Positions 27,531 to 38,490 of a stretch of 64,000 nucleotides of DNA are shown in pieces. Source of the stretch: an endosymbiont of unidentified scaly snail isolate Monju (GTDB taxonomy: Bacteria > Pseudomonadota > Gammaproteobacteria > Chromatiales > Chromatiaceae). Location: the NCBI RefSeq assembly GCF_000801295.1, contig NZ_AP012978.1, positions 682,001 through 746,000 on the forward strand, written 5' to 3'. The notes beneath the pieces are model-generated. The model was not told the origin of the DNA. It saw only the letters and a list, made by a program, of their open reading frames with translations, and searched no databases. The position numbers and the translations under genes were made by a program. The first letter of the stretch is position 1. Each line of letters begins with the position of its first letter.

Positions 27531-27544
27531 AGGAAACATACAAG

Positions 27545-27912
27545 CGGCGTCCCCGCCGCGAACATTTGGTCCGGAACGGTTCGGCCCGGGGACGGGCCTC
27601 CTACAGGTGGCAACGGCATCCCCGCCGCGAACATTCGATCCGGAACGGTTCGGCCCGAGGACGGGCCTCCTACAGGTGGTAACGGCATCCCCGCCGCGAA
27701 CATTCGATCCGGAACGGTTCGGCCCGGGGACGGGCCTCCTACAGGTGGCAACGGCATCCCCGCCGCAAATCCTTCGGCCCGGGGACGAGGGTAGGAGCGG
27801 CGTCCCCGCCGCGAACATTCGATCCGGAACGGTTCGGCCCGAGGACGGGCCTCCTACAGGTGGCAACGGCGTCCCCGCCGCGAACATTCGGCCCGAGGAC
27901 GGGCCTCCTACA
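27545..27912. repeat. REP array, about seven units
   Basis: Head-to-tail alternation of CGGCGTCCCCGCCGCG and GGCCCG-TCCT/TCCC-CGGGCC hairpins with TCCTACAGGTGG linkers. Spacers of the GATCCGGAACGGTT type recur. It separates the IS110 element from sulP and contains one intact copy of the IS110 target (27785-27800). Confidence 0.9.
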
Positions 27913-27922
27913 CGCTGGGCCC

Positions 27923-29566
<1,644 letters not shown>

Positions 29567-29656
29567 GTGGTGACTGCGGCCGGAAAACGAAGGGCGCGCA
29601 GTATACGGGAAACATCAGGGATGTCTAATGTGCCGCCGCCCCGGAAGATGCCGGGG

Positions 29657-30091
29657 CTATTCCACCGCCAGGATCTGCACCCGGAACACCACCTCGTGGC
29701 CGGCCAGGGGATGATTGAAGTCGACCACTACCTCGTCGCCGTCGATCTCGCGGATGATGCCCATGGTCTCGCCCACCTCGCCCAGGGCGAAGCTCATGAT
29801 CTGCCCGACCTCGGGCGTCAGCTCGCCGAAGTCGGTCAGCGGCAGGCGTTGCACCAGCCCCGGCTCGGGGTCGCCGTAGGCCTGTTCCGGGGTCAGGGTG
29901 AGGGTCTGCTCGTCTCCGGCCTTCAGGCCGTAGAGTGCCATCTCCATGCCGGGCTGGAAGGTCTTGTCGCCCATCTGGAAGCGCAGCGGCTCCTCGCCGA
30001 AGGTGGAGATGGCCTCGGTACCGTCCGGCAGCGACAGCGAGAAGTGCAGGGTGACGGTGCTGCCGGGGAGGATCTCGCGCGAGCCGCTCAC
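29657..30091 (-). CDS. FKBP-type peptidyl-prolyl isomerase (SlpA/SlyD-like)
   Basis: 144 residues. GTG start 30091 overlaps the preceding stop as GTGA. FKBP core with PGSTVTLHFSLSLPDGT, FQPGMEMALYGLKAGDEQTLTL and the inserted-flap segment followed by FNHPLAGHEVVFRVQIL, as in SlpA. No signal peptide, so it is cytoplasmic. Last gene of the btuB operon direction. No His-rich SlyD tail. Confidence 0.9.
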   Translation of the reverse strand: MSGSREILPGSTVTLHFSLSLPDGTEAISTFGEEPLRFQMGDKTFQPGMEMALYGLKAGDEQTLTLTPEQAYGDPEPGLVQRLPLTDFGELTPEVGQIMSFALGEVGETMGIIREIDGDEVVVDFNHPLAGHEVVFRVQILAVE

Positions 30092-30858
30092 GATGGCGCC
30101 TGTGCGCGCGCGATCTCGCGCAGGGTTGGCACGTCCAGGCGCAGGCGGTCGGCATGTGCCAGCGCCCGCTGCAGACGCGCGTGTGCCGAGCGACCCATGC
30201 AACGGTGCTCGGGATCGCCGTTGAAGGCCTCGAGCATGCCGCCGATCAGGGCGTCGCGGTCGTAGCTGCGGCCGGTCAGTCCCTCCTGGATGTCGATCAC
30301 TTCGTTGGCCACGGCGCGTGCCAGTGCTTCGTGGTCGCGCCACAGCTCGTCCACGGTACCGCCGACCCGCAGGCCGGCGATGTTGGTGGTCAGGATGTAG
30401 ACGTTCTTGAGCACCAGCTCGAAGGCCATGGCCTGATCGTCCGGCACCTCGCGTGCCGGGATGTCGAGCGTGGCCAGGGCGTCGATCAGCAGCCGCGAGC
30501 GTGGTCCGAACACCGGCGAGGGAATCAGCACCTTCACGTCCTGTCCCTTCTTCTTTTCGAACCACACCGAGATCACGGTGGGACCCGGCAGGTCGGCATA
30601 GTCGGCCGGCAGCAGCTCGTTCTGCAACAGTGCCAGGCGGTCGCGCCAGGCCTCGGGGATGGCCTCGAGCACCGGGTGCAGGGCCGTCTCGCCCACCGCC
30701 ACCAGCACCATCTCCGGTGCCGGCAGTTCGTCTGCCAGCCGGGACATGTCGGTATCGCGGGTGACCGGGTACACCGGATGGCCCAGGCGCAGCAGGCCGC
30801 GCGCAAACACGCTGCCCATCTCGCCGATGCCGATCACCACCACCGGGGCTTTGCTCAT
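30088..30858 (-). CDS. NAD(P)-binding oxidoreductase, ketopantoate-reductase-like fold
   Basis: 256 residues beginning MSKAPVVVIGIGEMGSVFARGLL, a Rossmann GxGxMG motif. An all-helical second domain follows (NVYILTTNIAGLRVGG ... IGGMLEAFNGDPEHRCMGRSA). The start at 30858 overlaps the frame-corrected end of the adenosyltransferase gene as ATGA. The architecture resembles 6-phosphogluconate-dehydrogenase-like and ketopantoate reductases. The substrate is not evident. Confidence 0.8.
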   Translation of the reverse strand: MSKAPVVVIGIGEMGSVFARGLLRLGHPVYPVTRDTDMSRLADELPAPEMVLVAVGETALHPVLEAIPEAWRDRLALLQNELLPADYADLPGPTVISVWFEKKKGQDVKVLIPSPVFGPRSRLLIDALATLDIPAREVPDDQAMAFELVLKNVYILTTNIAGLRVGGTVDELWRDHEALARAVANEVIDIQEGLTGRSYDRDALIGGMLEAFNGDPEHRCMGRSAHARLQRALAHADRLRLDVPTLREIARAQAPS

Positions 30859-31333
30859 GGCTCGGATTCCTTTTGCCAGTACACCTCTTGCCCCCGTCAC
30901 GCCGCGCCAGCACACGCGCGATCACGAACAGCAGGTCGGAGAGGCGGTTGAGATATTTCAGGGACGCGGAGTTTACCGATTCTGCGCGCGAAAGTCGCAG
31001 CAGGACGAACTCGCGCAGCGAAGGCAGTTCGCCATTGAGCTCGTCCAGCCAGTGCTCGAGCCGCTCCACCCACGGCGCCTGCGTCACCGTCTGCCCCGGC
31101 AGGGCCAGCTCGCCGCCCAGGTCGAACAGGCGGTGCTGGATCTGCGCCAGGCGGCTGTCCAGCGGATCGCCGGAGACCAGCAAGGCCCGCACCACACCCA
31201 GCTGGCTGTTGAGCTCGTCCAGCTCGCCGATGGCGTCGATGCGCGCACTGTCCTTGTGCACGCGCTGCCCGTCGGCCAGGCCGGTCGTGCCGTCGTCGCC
31301 GGTGCGGGTGTAGATGCGGGTCAGGCGGGGCAT
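30855..31333 (-). pseudogene. Corrinoid adenosyltransferase (PduO type), internally deleted and frameshifted
   Basis: Begins MPRLTRIYTRTGDDGTTGLADG, the ATP-binding start of PduO/MMAB enzymes, and ends with SLKYLNRLSDLLFVIARVLA. Between LPSLREFVL and RLSRAESVN the usual ~28 residues (PGGT through CRRAER, with the conserved Arg residues of the active site) are missing. In addition the frame slips at a run of five C (30891-30895). One more base would restore the family ending GGQEVYWQKESEP and an ATGA overlap with the next gene. As read, the frame continues far into the neighbours. Function is very doubtful. Confidence 0.85.
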
Positions 31334-31334
31334 G

Positions 31335-33155
31335 TCACTTCGGTGAATAGCGCAGGCCGAGCAGCACCAGCCGTCCCTGTGCCGGGTAGCCGCCTGCCAG
31401 CTCGTACTGTTCGTCGAACAGGTTGGTCACGTTCAGTTCCGCCTGCCAGTCGCGATCGAGTCGGTAGCCAGCCGAGAGGTCGAAGGTGGTATAGGCGGCC
31501 AGGACCCGGCCGTTGAAGCGCGAGTCGCGGCGGTCGGTCTCGGCGGTCAGGTCTGCCCGGGTCCACCAGTTGCCGTTGTCGTAGCCGAGGCTGGCGTTCA
31601 GCTTGTTCTCGGCGCGACGTGCCAGGCTGCTCTTCTGGTCCAGGTTCTCGGCATCCTGCCAAGTGTAGTCCAGGGACAGGCTCAGCGGTCCGCTGGTCAG
31701 CCGGTAGCCGAGTTCGACGCCGCGGATACGCGCACGCTCCACCTGTTGAATGACGTAGGTCGTCGGATCGGACTCGATGAGGTCACGGATACGGGTATGG
31801 AACAGGTTGAGTTCCACGCGCTGCCCGTCGCCCAAGCCCTGGCGCAGGCCGATCTCGAAGGAACGCGACTTTTCCGGCTTGAAGTTGGGGTTGCCGCCAA
31901 GGCCCGGGTTCAGGTCGTTTGCACTGGGCGAGCGGAAAGCGGTGCCGGCATTGGCATGCACATGGGTCTGCGGGCCGAGCCGGTAGCCGGCGCCGAGGTT
32001 CCAGGTGAACTGCCGGCCATAGACACTGTGGTGGAGGCCGCGTACGCCGGCCTGCAGGTCCAGGTCGCCGGCCTGGTAGTCGTCTTGCAGGTAGACGGCC
32101 TTTTCCCGGCTGGTGCGGTCATAGGCCGTGCCGTAGGACAGCAGGCGTGCCTGTTCGCGGCTGAGCGTCACGCCCCCGACCAGGGTGTGTGCCTCGCTCG
32201 CCAGCCAAGTGTGTTGCCAGTCCAGGCCGAGCCGCTCGGTGTGTGCAAAGTCATGCTGACCGGGATAGGAGAGGTTGGTAAAGAAGTTGATCTGGTTCTC
32301 GTCCGAGTTGTCCACCGCGCGGCTGAGCAGCAGACGGCTGGACCAGTCGTCCCCATGCGCGGTATCGACCGTGAACCGGGTGATGGCATTGCGCACGTCC
32401 TGATCCAGCGGTGCATTGGTAAATCGATCCAGGTATTCCACGTTGCCCTGGCTCTGCCAGTGGCTGAACTCCAGCGCGAGATCCGGGCTGAGGGCGTAGC
32501 CCAGGCGCGCATCGAAGGTGTCGTGGCGATAACCGCGCGCCAGCCGGGACGAGGATCTTGGCGGGTAGCCGTTGGTCTGCTGGTGACTGATCGTCAGGCC
32601 GGCGCTGAACGGGCCCTTGCCGCCCGAGACGCCGGCGCTGGCATTGAAGATGCCCTGGTTGCCCGCCTGCAAGGCGCAGTGCAGGCGCGGGGCGTGGCTG
32701 GCGGCCTTGCGTGTGAAGATCTGGATTACCCCGCCGATGGCGCTGCTGCCATAGAGCGTGGAGGCCGGGCCACGTACCAGCTCGATGCGCTCGATGGTCT
32801 CGGGATCGATATGCTGGAAGGCCGTCGCCCCGGTGGTGGCCGACTGTGCGGGCACGCCGTCGATCAGCACCAGTACGTGGTCGCTGGCGGTGCCGCGCAG
32901 GAACAGCGAGGTCGACTGGCCGGGGCCGCCGTTGCGCCCGATCTGCACGCCGGGCAAACGGCGCAGCAGCTCGGAGACATCGCGCGCACCGGAGCGTTCG
33001 ATCTGCTCGCGGGTGATCACCGACACGGCGCGCACGCTGGCATCGGCAGGTTCCTCGAGGCGGCTGGCGGTAACGACGGTGGTATCCAGCAGGGTCTGCG
33101 CTGTAGCGCTGGTGGTCAGGCTGGCGAGCGCCAGCGCGATCAGGGTCTTGTTCAT
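31335..33155 (-). CDS. btuB: TonB-dependent vitamin B12 receptor
   Basis: 606-residue outer-membrane receptor. Signal peptide MNKTLIALALASLTTSATAQ, TonB box TTVVTAS, plug domain (about 30-150, ELLRRLPGVQIGRNGG, LVRGPASTLYGSSAIGGVIQI), then a 22-strand barrel ending in RLVLLGLRYSPK. A cobalamin riboswitch lies in its leader, which makes cobalamin the ligand. The adenosyltransferase start follows the stop after one base. Confidence 0.93.
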   Translation of the reverse strand: MNKTLIALALASLTTSATAQTLLDTTVVTASRLEEPADASVRAVSVITREQIERSGARDVSELLRRLPGVQIGRNGGPGQSTSLFLRGTASDHVLVLIDGVPAQSATTGATAFQHIDPETIERIELVRGPASTLYGSSAIGGVIQIFTRKAASHAPRLHCALQAGNQGIFNASAGVSGGKGPFSAGLTISHQQTNGYPPRSSSRLARGYRHDTFDARLGYALSPDLALEFSHWQSQGNVEYLDRFTNAPLDQDVRNAITRFTVDTAHGDDWSSRLLLSRAVDNSDENQINFFTNLSYPGQHDFAHTERLGLDWQHTWLASEAHTLVGGVTLSREQARLLSYGTAYDRTSREKAVYLQDDYQAGDLDLQAGVRGLHHSVYGRQFTWNLGAGYRLGPQTHVHANAGTAFRSPSANDLNPGLGGNPNFKPEKSRSFEIGLRQGLGDGQRVELNLFHTRIRDLIESDPTTYVIQQVERARIRGVELGYRLTSGPLSLSLDYTWQDAENLDQKSSLARRAENKLNASLGYDNGNWWTRADLTAETDRRDSRFNGRVLAAYTTFDLSAGYRLDRDWQAELNVTNLFDEQYELAGGYPAQGRLVLLGLRYSPK

Positions 33156-33254
33156 CTCGGCTCTCCCGAATGCGCACCCGCATTCGTCTGGGGCCGGGAG
33201 AGCGGACAGGCAGGGACGACCGGGCGGCCAGGCCGCCGGCGACGATGCCCGTCG

Positions 33255-33415
33255 GCCGCCCTCCGCGACCGGGTTATGGGGGGACGATCTCGTGGCCGGT
33301 ATCCGGACTGACACGTTGCCGGCACGAGGCCGGCGGATGCCGACGCCTTCCCGGGCCGAGGCCCAGTGGCTGTCAGTCGGCATCACGACGTGATCACCGT
33401 TGCGGGGGCAGTGCC
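33255..33415 (-). ncRNA. Cobalamin riboswitch
   Basis: Minus-strand leader of btuB with the conserved elements in order: GCCACTGG (33363-33370), CGGGAAGGCG, and the B12 box GTCAGTCCGGATACCGGCC (33293-33311). A GC-rich hairpin with arms GGCGGCC/GGCCGCC stands between the box and the btuB start as a likely expression platform. It should shut off btuB when adenosylcobalamin is abundant. Confidence 0.92.
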
Positions 33416-33540
33416 GGAATGGTCGCGGGGACGCACCGGCTTCCCGTTTAACCCGTCAGAGACGAGCACCACGAGGGGCGGGGAGATTAGGAGGAGTGAC
33501 GGATGGCGTCAAGGCAATATGGCAGGAGCGGCGCAATATG

Positions 33541-33593
33541 GTGGGAGCGGCGTCCCCGCCGCGAACCCTTCGGCCCGGGGACGAGGGTAGGAG
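33541..33593. repeat. REP half flanking IS110 copy B
   Basis: GGAGCGGCGTCCCCGCCGCG followed by AACCCTTCGG and the target half GACGAGGGTAGGAG. It is identical to the junction at 26355 of copy A. Confidence 0.88.
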
Positions 33594-34046
33594 ATCCTAT
33601 GTCTGCATGCAACGATTTCTTGGCCGATATTCGGTTTCATTTCGCAAGATGGCAAAAGCGACCCTGGCGAGCTTTCTGCCGAGGATGACCAGGGCCTGGA
33701 CCAGGGCCTGGACCGGCGCCAGGCCGCGGTCGAGATACCGCTGGTAGAAATCTCGCCAGGCTGGCGTTCGACACGCGCGCATGGCAGCGAGGTAGAGCAG
33801 GCGTCGCAACTCGGCGTTGCCTTTCTTGGTGAGCTTTCGTCGCCCACGCATCTGACCGGAATCATGCACGCGCACATCCATGATAAAGGCGTCGGAGGAG
33901 CGGAATGAGCCGCGCTGAAAGGCGGTGACCAGGGCGGCGGCGGTGAGGGGGCCAATGCCCTCGATGGCCTGCACACGCAAGGCACCGTCTTTCCAGGCAG
34001 CTTTCTCGAGCCATTTCTGGATCTGCTGATCGATCTTTCTTTCAAG
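33594..34046 (-). mobile_element. IS110-family element, copy B, right-end fragment cut by IS3
   Basis: Carries the C-terminal ~150 codons of the recombinase in an open frame (ERKIDQQIQKWLEKAAWKDG through RNRCMQT, 33597-34046). It joins a REP sequence at the same position as copy A. Relative to copy A it lacks 12 bases (AFLG region near 33882) and has a 12-base tandem duplication (VQALVQAL, near 33700). It has the unshifted CCAATG at 33952. IS3 copy 2 begins at 34047 and the 5' half, including any bridge-RNA region, is gone. Confidence 0.88.
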
Positions 34047-34097
34047 TGAACCGCCCCGGGTTTCCCGGAGACTCCATTTCTTGAGAGGATAGAGTCT

Positions 34098-35306
<1,209 letters not shown>

Positions 35307-35345
35307 CTCAAACAAAACAGTCTCCGGAATATCCGGGGCGGTTCA

Positions 35346-36056
35346 CAGTCACCCCGGGCCATGGCGGCGTTGTCCAGGGAGGCGGATGCGTTGCGGCATC
35401 TGGAGAACAGCGAAGTGTCCGACCAAGTGCCTCGTCTTATGGATTTCGTGCAGTCCGGCGGCCAGGCGGCTATCCACCAGTCCTATCGCAGAAGGCGCCC
35501 TCTCGACGAGAGCGCCATGCATCGGGAGGTTTTGGCGTTCCTGGGGCGGTTGGCCGACATCGACCGGAAAGAGAGAAGATTGGCCGATGTGATGCAGCAG
35601 CAGGCCGTTGTGGCGGGAATCCACTGGTGTGAAGCGAGGGGAATGGCGGGCACGGTGTTGCGTCGCCTGCGACACCTCTGCGAAGAGGACATCAGGGTGA
35701 CAGGGCATCGCAGCCATGGTGATTTCGCACCCTGGAACTGCGCCTGGACGGACGCCGGACTGTTCGTGTTTGACTGGGAGGAGAGCCGGGAGTGGGAGCT
35801 GTTGCTGGCGGATGCCTTCTACTACGCCGTGGCGCCTTCCCTTCATATCCGGTCGCAAAAAGAACGCCTGGAAGTGTTGAGCGAGCGGGCTTTGGCCCTG
35901 CACGGTAAAGCGGCCGATCATGCCGGTATCGAGCCGGGAAACAACGAAATCCATTGGGCCTTGTGGCTGTTACGACAGCTCGGCTTGCAGCCCAAGCCCT
36001 TGTATGGCGACCTGCTGGGAGAGTTGGAAAGGTCATGGCAAAAGACCGGCGCCTGA
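35346..36056 (+). CDS. Phosphotransferase of the aminoglycoside/choline-kinase fold, 5'-truncated
   Basis: About 231 residues from the first ATG (35361). The frame begins at the IS3 end and the N-terminal nucleotide-binding lobe is missing. The catalytic lobe shows HGDFAPWNCAW (HGD with the downstream Asn) and the metal Asp in VFDWEES. In polysaccharide clusters such kinases are found beside glycosyltransferases. The gene overlaps the next start by 22 bases, so it was part of the exopolysaccharide operon. Probably inactive now. Confidence 0.7.
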   Translation, partial: QSPRAMAALSREADALRHLENSEVSDQVPRLMDFVQSGGQAAIHQSYRRRRPLDESAMHREVLAFLGRLADIDRKERRLADVMQQQAVVAGIHWCEARGMAGTVLRRLRHLCEEDIRVTGHRSHGDFAPWNCAWTDAGLFVFDWEESREWELLLADAFYYAVAPSLHIRSQKERLEVLSERALALHGKAADHAGIEPGNNEIHWALWLLRQLGLQPKPLYGDLLGELERSWQKTGA

Positions 36057-37291
36057 AAGTATTGGTATCCGCCTATACCTGCAGCCCTTATAGGGGCTCG
36101 GAGTTTGCCGTGGGTTGGGGCTTCGTCCAGGCAATGGCGAAACGCCACGATCTGTGGGTCATCGTGGAAGAGGAGAAGTGCAGGGCGGATATCGAGCGTT
36201 ATCTCAACGAGCATCCAAAGGCGCTTCCCAATGTCCGCTTCTTTTTCCTGCGTAAGCAGCGCAACCGCCGGCTCAGGCGGCTCTGGCCCCCGTCCTATTA
36301 CTGGTACTATCGGCGGTGGCATAGTCAGGCTTTCGAGCTGGCGAAAAAACTGCACGAAGAGGTCTGTTTCGACCTGGCTCACCAGCTCACCATGGTGGGC
36401 TTTCGTGAGCCCGGGTATCTGTGGCGGATGGAGATTCCTTTCGTCTGGGGGCCTGTGGGAGGCATGGGGCGCTTTCCCTGGCGGTTTTTGCCGGAGGTGG
36501 GCCGTTACGGCGCGCTCTACTACCTGGGGTATAACCTCTACAATCTGGCGCAGATGCGTTTCATGCGCCGTCCCCGGCTGGCTGCCCGCCGGGCCGGCAA
36601 CGAAGGCTTGCTGCCGGCGACCTCTGAAAACCGTGAGGGGGCTATGTGCCACTGGGGGGTAGCCGGCCAAGTGATGCCCGAAGTCGGTCTGCCGCGCAAG
36701 CCGGTGGAGGTCGTCAATGCGCGCGCGCCGGATGAGCCGCTGCGCATCATCTGGACGGGATTGCACATTCCGCGCAAGGCGCTGCCTCTGGGGCTGCGAG
36801 CCCTCGCCCGTCTGCCCCGGGCGATCCCCTGGGAGCTGCATGTGCTGGGCAAAGGGCCGAGGACAACGGCCTGGAAGAGGCTGGCGTCCCGCTTGGGCAT
36901 ACAGGATCGCTGCCGCTTTCATGGTTGGCGGGAGCGGGAAGCGGTGCTGTCGCTCATGGCCCAGGGGCATCTGCTGCTGATCACCAGCTTGCGGGATCTG
37001 ACCTCCACCGTCACCGTGGAGGCGCTGGCGTTGGGATTGCCCATCGTCTGCCTTGACCACTGCGGTTTTGCCGAGGTGGTGAACGAGGATTGCGGTATCA
37101 AGGTTCCGGTTACGTCGCTAAGGGAGGTGGTCTCGGGAATTGCCCGGGCGCTGGAAACCTTGGCAGACGATGAGCCCTATCGCCGGCGGCTGGCCGAAGG
37201 GGCCCTGGTTCGGGCCCATGACTACGATTGGGACGCCAAGGCGCGGGTGCTGGAGGCGGTCTATCGGGCCAAGGCCGGGGTGGACCGGTGA
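36035..37291 (+). CDS. Glycosyltransferase family 4
   Basis: 418 residues, GT-B fold. The N-terminal domain begins LKVLVSAYTCSPYRGSEFAVGWGFVQAMA. The C-terminal donor domain has LGKGPRTTAWKRLA, FHGWREREAVLSLMAQGHLLLITSLRDLTSTVTVEALALGLPIVCLDHCG (family EX7E-like region) and NEDCGIKVP. Start 36035 overlaps the upstream kinase-like gene and the stop overlaps the next start (GTGA). Adds a sugar to the exopolysaccharide repeat; sugar unknown. Confidence 0.88.
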   Translation: MAKDRRLKVLVSAYTCSPYRGSEFAVGWGFVQAMAKRHDLWVIVEEEKCRADIERYLNEHPKALPNVRFFFLRKQRNRRLRRLWPPSYYWYYRRWHSQAFELAKKLHEEVCFDLAHQLTMVGFREPGYLWRMEIPFVWGPVGGMGRFPWRFLPEVGRYGALYYLGYNLYNLAQMRFMRRPRLAARRAGNEGLLPATSENREGAMCHWGVAGQVMPEVGLPRKPVEVVNARAPDEPLRIIWTGLHIPRKALPLGLRALARLPRAIPWELHVLGKGPRTTAWKRLASRLGIQDRCRFHGWREREAVLSLMAQGHLLLITSLRDLTSTVTVEALALGLPIVCLDHCGFAEVVNEDCGIKVPVTSLREVVSGIARALETLADDEPYRRRLAEGALVRAHDYDWDAKARVLEAVYRAKAGVDR

Positions 37292-38490
37292 AGATCCTCC
37301 TCACCCATAATTTCTATGGTTCTTCGGCGCCCTCGGGAGAGACCAGTGTGGTGGAGTCGGAGCAGAGGATGCTGGTATCCAGGGGCCACGAGGTGGCGAC
37401 CTTTTTTCGCCACAGTGACGAAATTCGTGGCCAGGGTGCCTGGGGTGCGATCAAGGGCGCTCTGGCCACGCCCTGGAACCCTTTTTCTACCCGCGCGATG
37501 AGGCGTGCATTGGAGGAGAGTGGGTCTGATGTCGTTCACGTTCACAACACTTTTCCGTTGATATCGCCATCCATTTTCCCGGCAATCGGTTCGCGGGCGG
37601 CACGGGTGCTTACCCTGCACAACTATCGCCTCTTCTGTCCGGCCGCCATCCCCATGCGAGCAGGCCGGGTCTGTACCCGGTGCATCGATGAAGCGCGTGT
37701 TGGAGCGGCGTTGCGGCACGGCTGTTATCGCGACAGCCGGCTGGCCACGGCGCCCCTAGCGGCGAACGTAGCGCTGCATCGGCGGCTGGGTACCTGGCAA
37801 AAGCACGTGGATGCCTTCATCACACTTACGGAGTTCCAGCGCCAGGTCATGATCGACGCTGGCTTGCCGGCGGAAAAGGTGCATGTCAAACCCAATTTCT
37901 ACCCCGGTGATCCCGAGGTAATCCCCTGGGAGTCTCGCCGGGAAACCGTGGTGTTTGTTGGCCGGCTGTCGGTCGAAAAGGGGGTGGAAACCCTTTTGCA
38001 GGCCTGGCGACAGTGGGGTACCGACGCACCCGAACTGCGTATTGTGGGCGACGGCCCGTTGGCTGGCGAGCTGCGGCGGCTGGGGCGGGGGCTGCCGGTT
38101 TGCTTTCTTGGACAGCTTCCGCCAGAGAAGGCGCAGGAGGAGATCGGTCGAGCCAGGTTGCTGGTGCTGCCTTCAGAATGCTTCGAAGGGTTTCCAATGG
38201 TAATAGGAGAGGCTTTCGCTCTGGGCACGCCGGCGGCGGTATCTCGGATTGGTCCCTTGCCGGAGATCGTGCGGATGGGGGAGGCGGGTGTGGTATTTGC
38301 TCCCGGCGATCCGGATGCGCTGCTGGAAGCGGTGTGCAACGCCTGGGCCTCGCTGGATCGGCTGCGGCGCGTGGGCGAAAGGGCTCGGGTCACCTTCGAG
38401 GAGAAATATACCGAATCGATCAACTACCGGCTGTTGATGGAGATCTACGAGACTGCCATGGAAGTGAACAAGAAGAGGGCAAAAGGATGA
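37288..38490 (+). CDS. Glycosyltransferase family 4
   Basis: 400 residues. GTG start overlapping the previous stop. MKILLTHNFYGSSAPSGETSVVESEQRML, then VHVHNTFPLISPSI, FVGRLSVEKGVETLLQAW and the donor-site region SECFEGFPMVIGEAFALGTPAAVS with the E-x7-E spacing of GT4. A Cys-rich loop (CPAAIPMRAGRVCTRC) is typical of this subgroup. Stop overlaps the wecG start (ATGA). Confidence 0.9.
   Translation: MKILLTHNFYGSSAPSGETSVVESEQRMLVSRGHEVATFFRHSDEIRGQGAWGAIKGALATPWNPFSTRAMRRALEESGSDVVHVHNTFPLISPSIFPAIGSRAARVLTLHNYRLFCPAAIPMRAGRVCTRCIDEARVGAALRHGCYRDSRLATAPLAANVALHRRLGTWQKHVDAFITLTEFQRQVMIDAGLPAEKVHVKPNFYPGDPEVIPWESRRETVVFVGRLSVEKGVETLLQAWRQWGTDAPELRIVGDGPLAGELRRLGRGLPVCFLGQLPPEKAQEEIGRARLLVLPSECFEGFPMVIGEAFALGTPAAVSRIGPLPEIVRMGEAGVVFAPGDPDALLEAVCNAWASLDRLRRVGERARVTFEEKYTESINYRLLMEIYETAMEVNKKRAKG

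Larger units (their letters stand above)
26357..27544 (-). mobile_element. IS110-family element, copy A, inserted in a REP sequence
   Basis: The element runs between two AG dinucleotides (CT on its own strand) at 26355-26356 and 27543-27544. Removing it restores a REP sequence seen intact at 27771-27810. It has no long inverted repeats, as usual for IS110. It has one DEDD-type recombinase gene (frameshifted by one base) and a 226-bp non-coding left end upstream of that gene, where a bridge RNA is predicted. The right end, after the stop, is only a few bases. A second copy with the same REP junction is at 33594. Confidence 0.9.

Noticed and set aside
27545-27912. Possible CRISPR array at the 27.6 kb repeats
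   Set aside because: Repeats are short hairpins with irregular, repeated linkers rather than unique spacers of constant length, and no cas genes are present. They are REP elements.
29657-31333. Single 558-codon adenosyltransferase-FKBP fusion
   Set aside because: The frame is continuous only because the adenosyltransferase gene has lost its stop through a one-base slip. It runs across the well-conserved oxidoreductase gene in the wrong frame before re-entering the FKBP.
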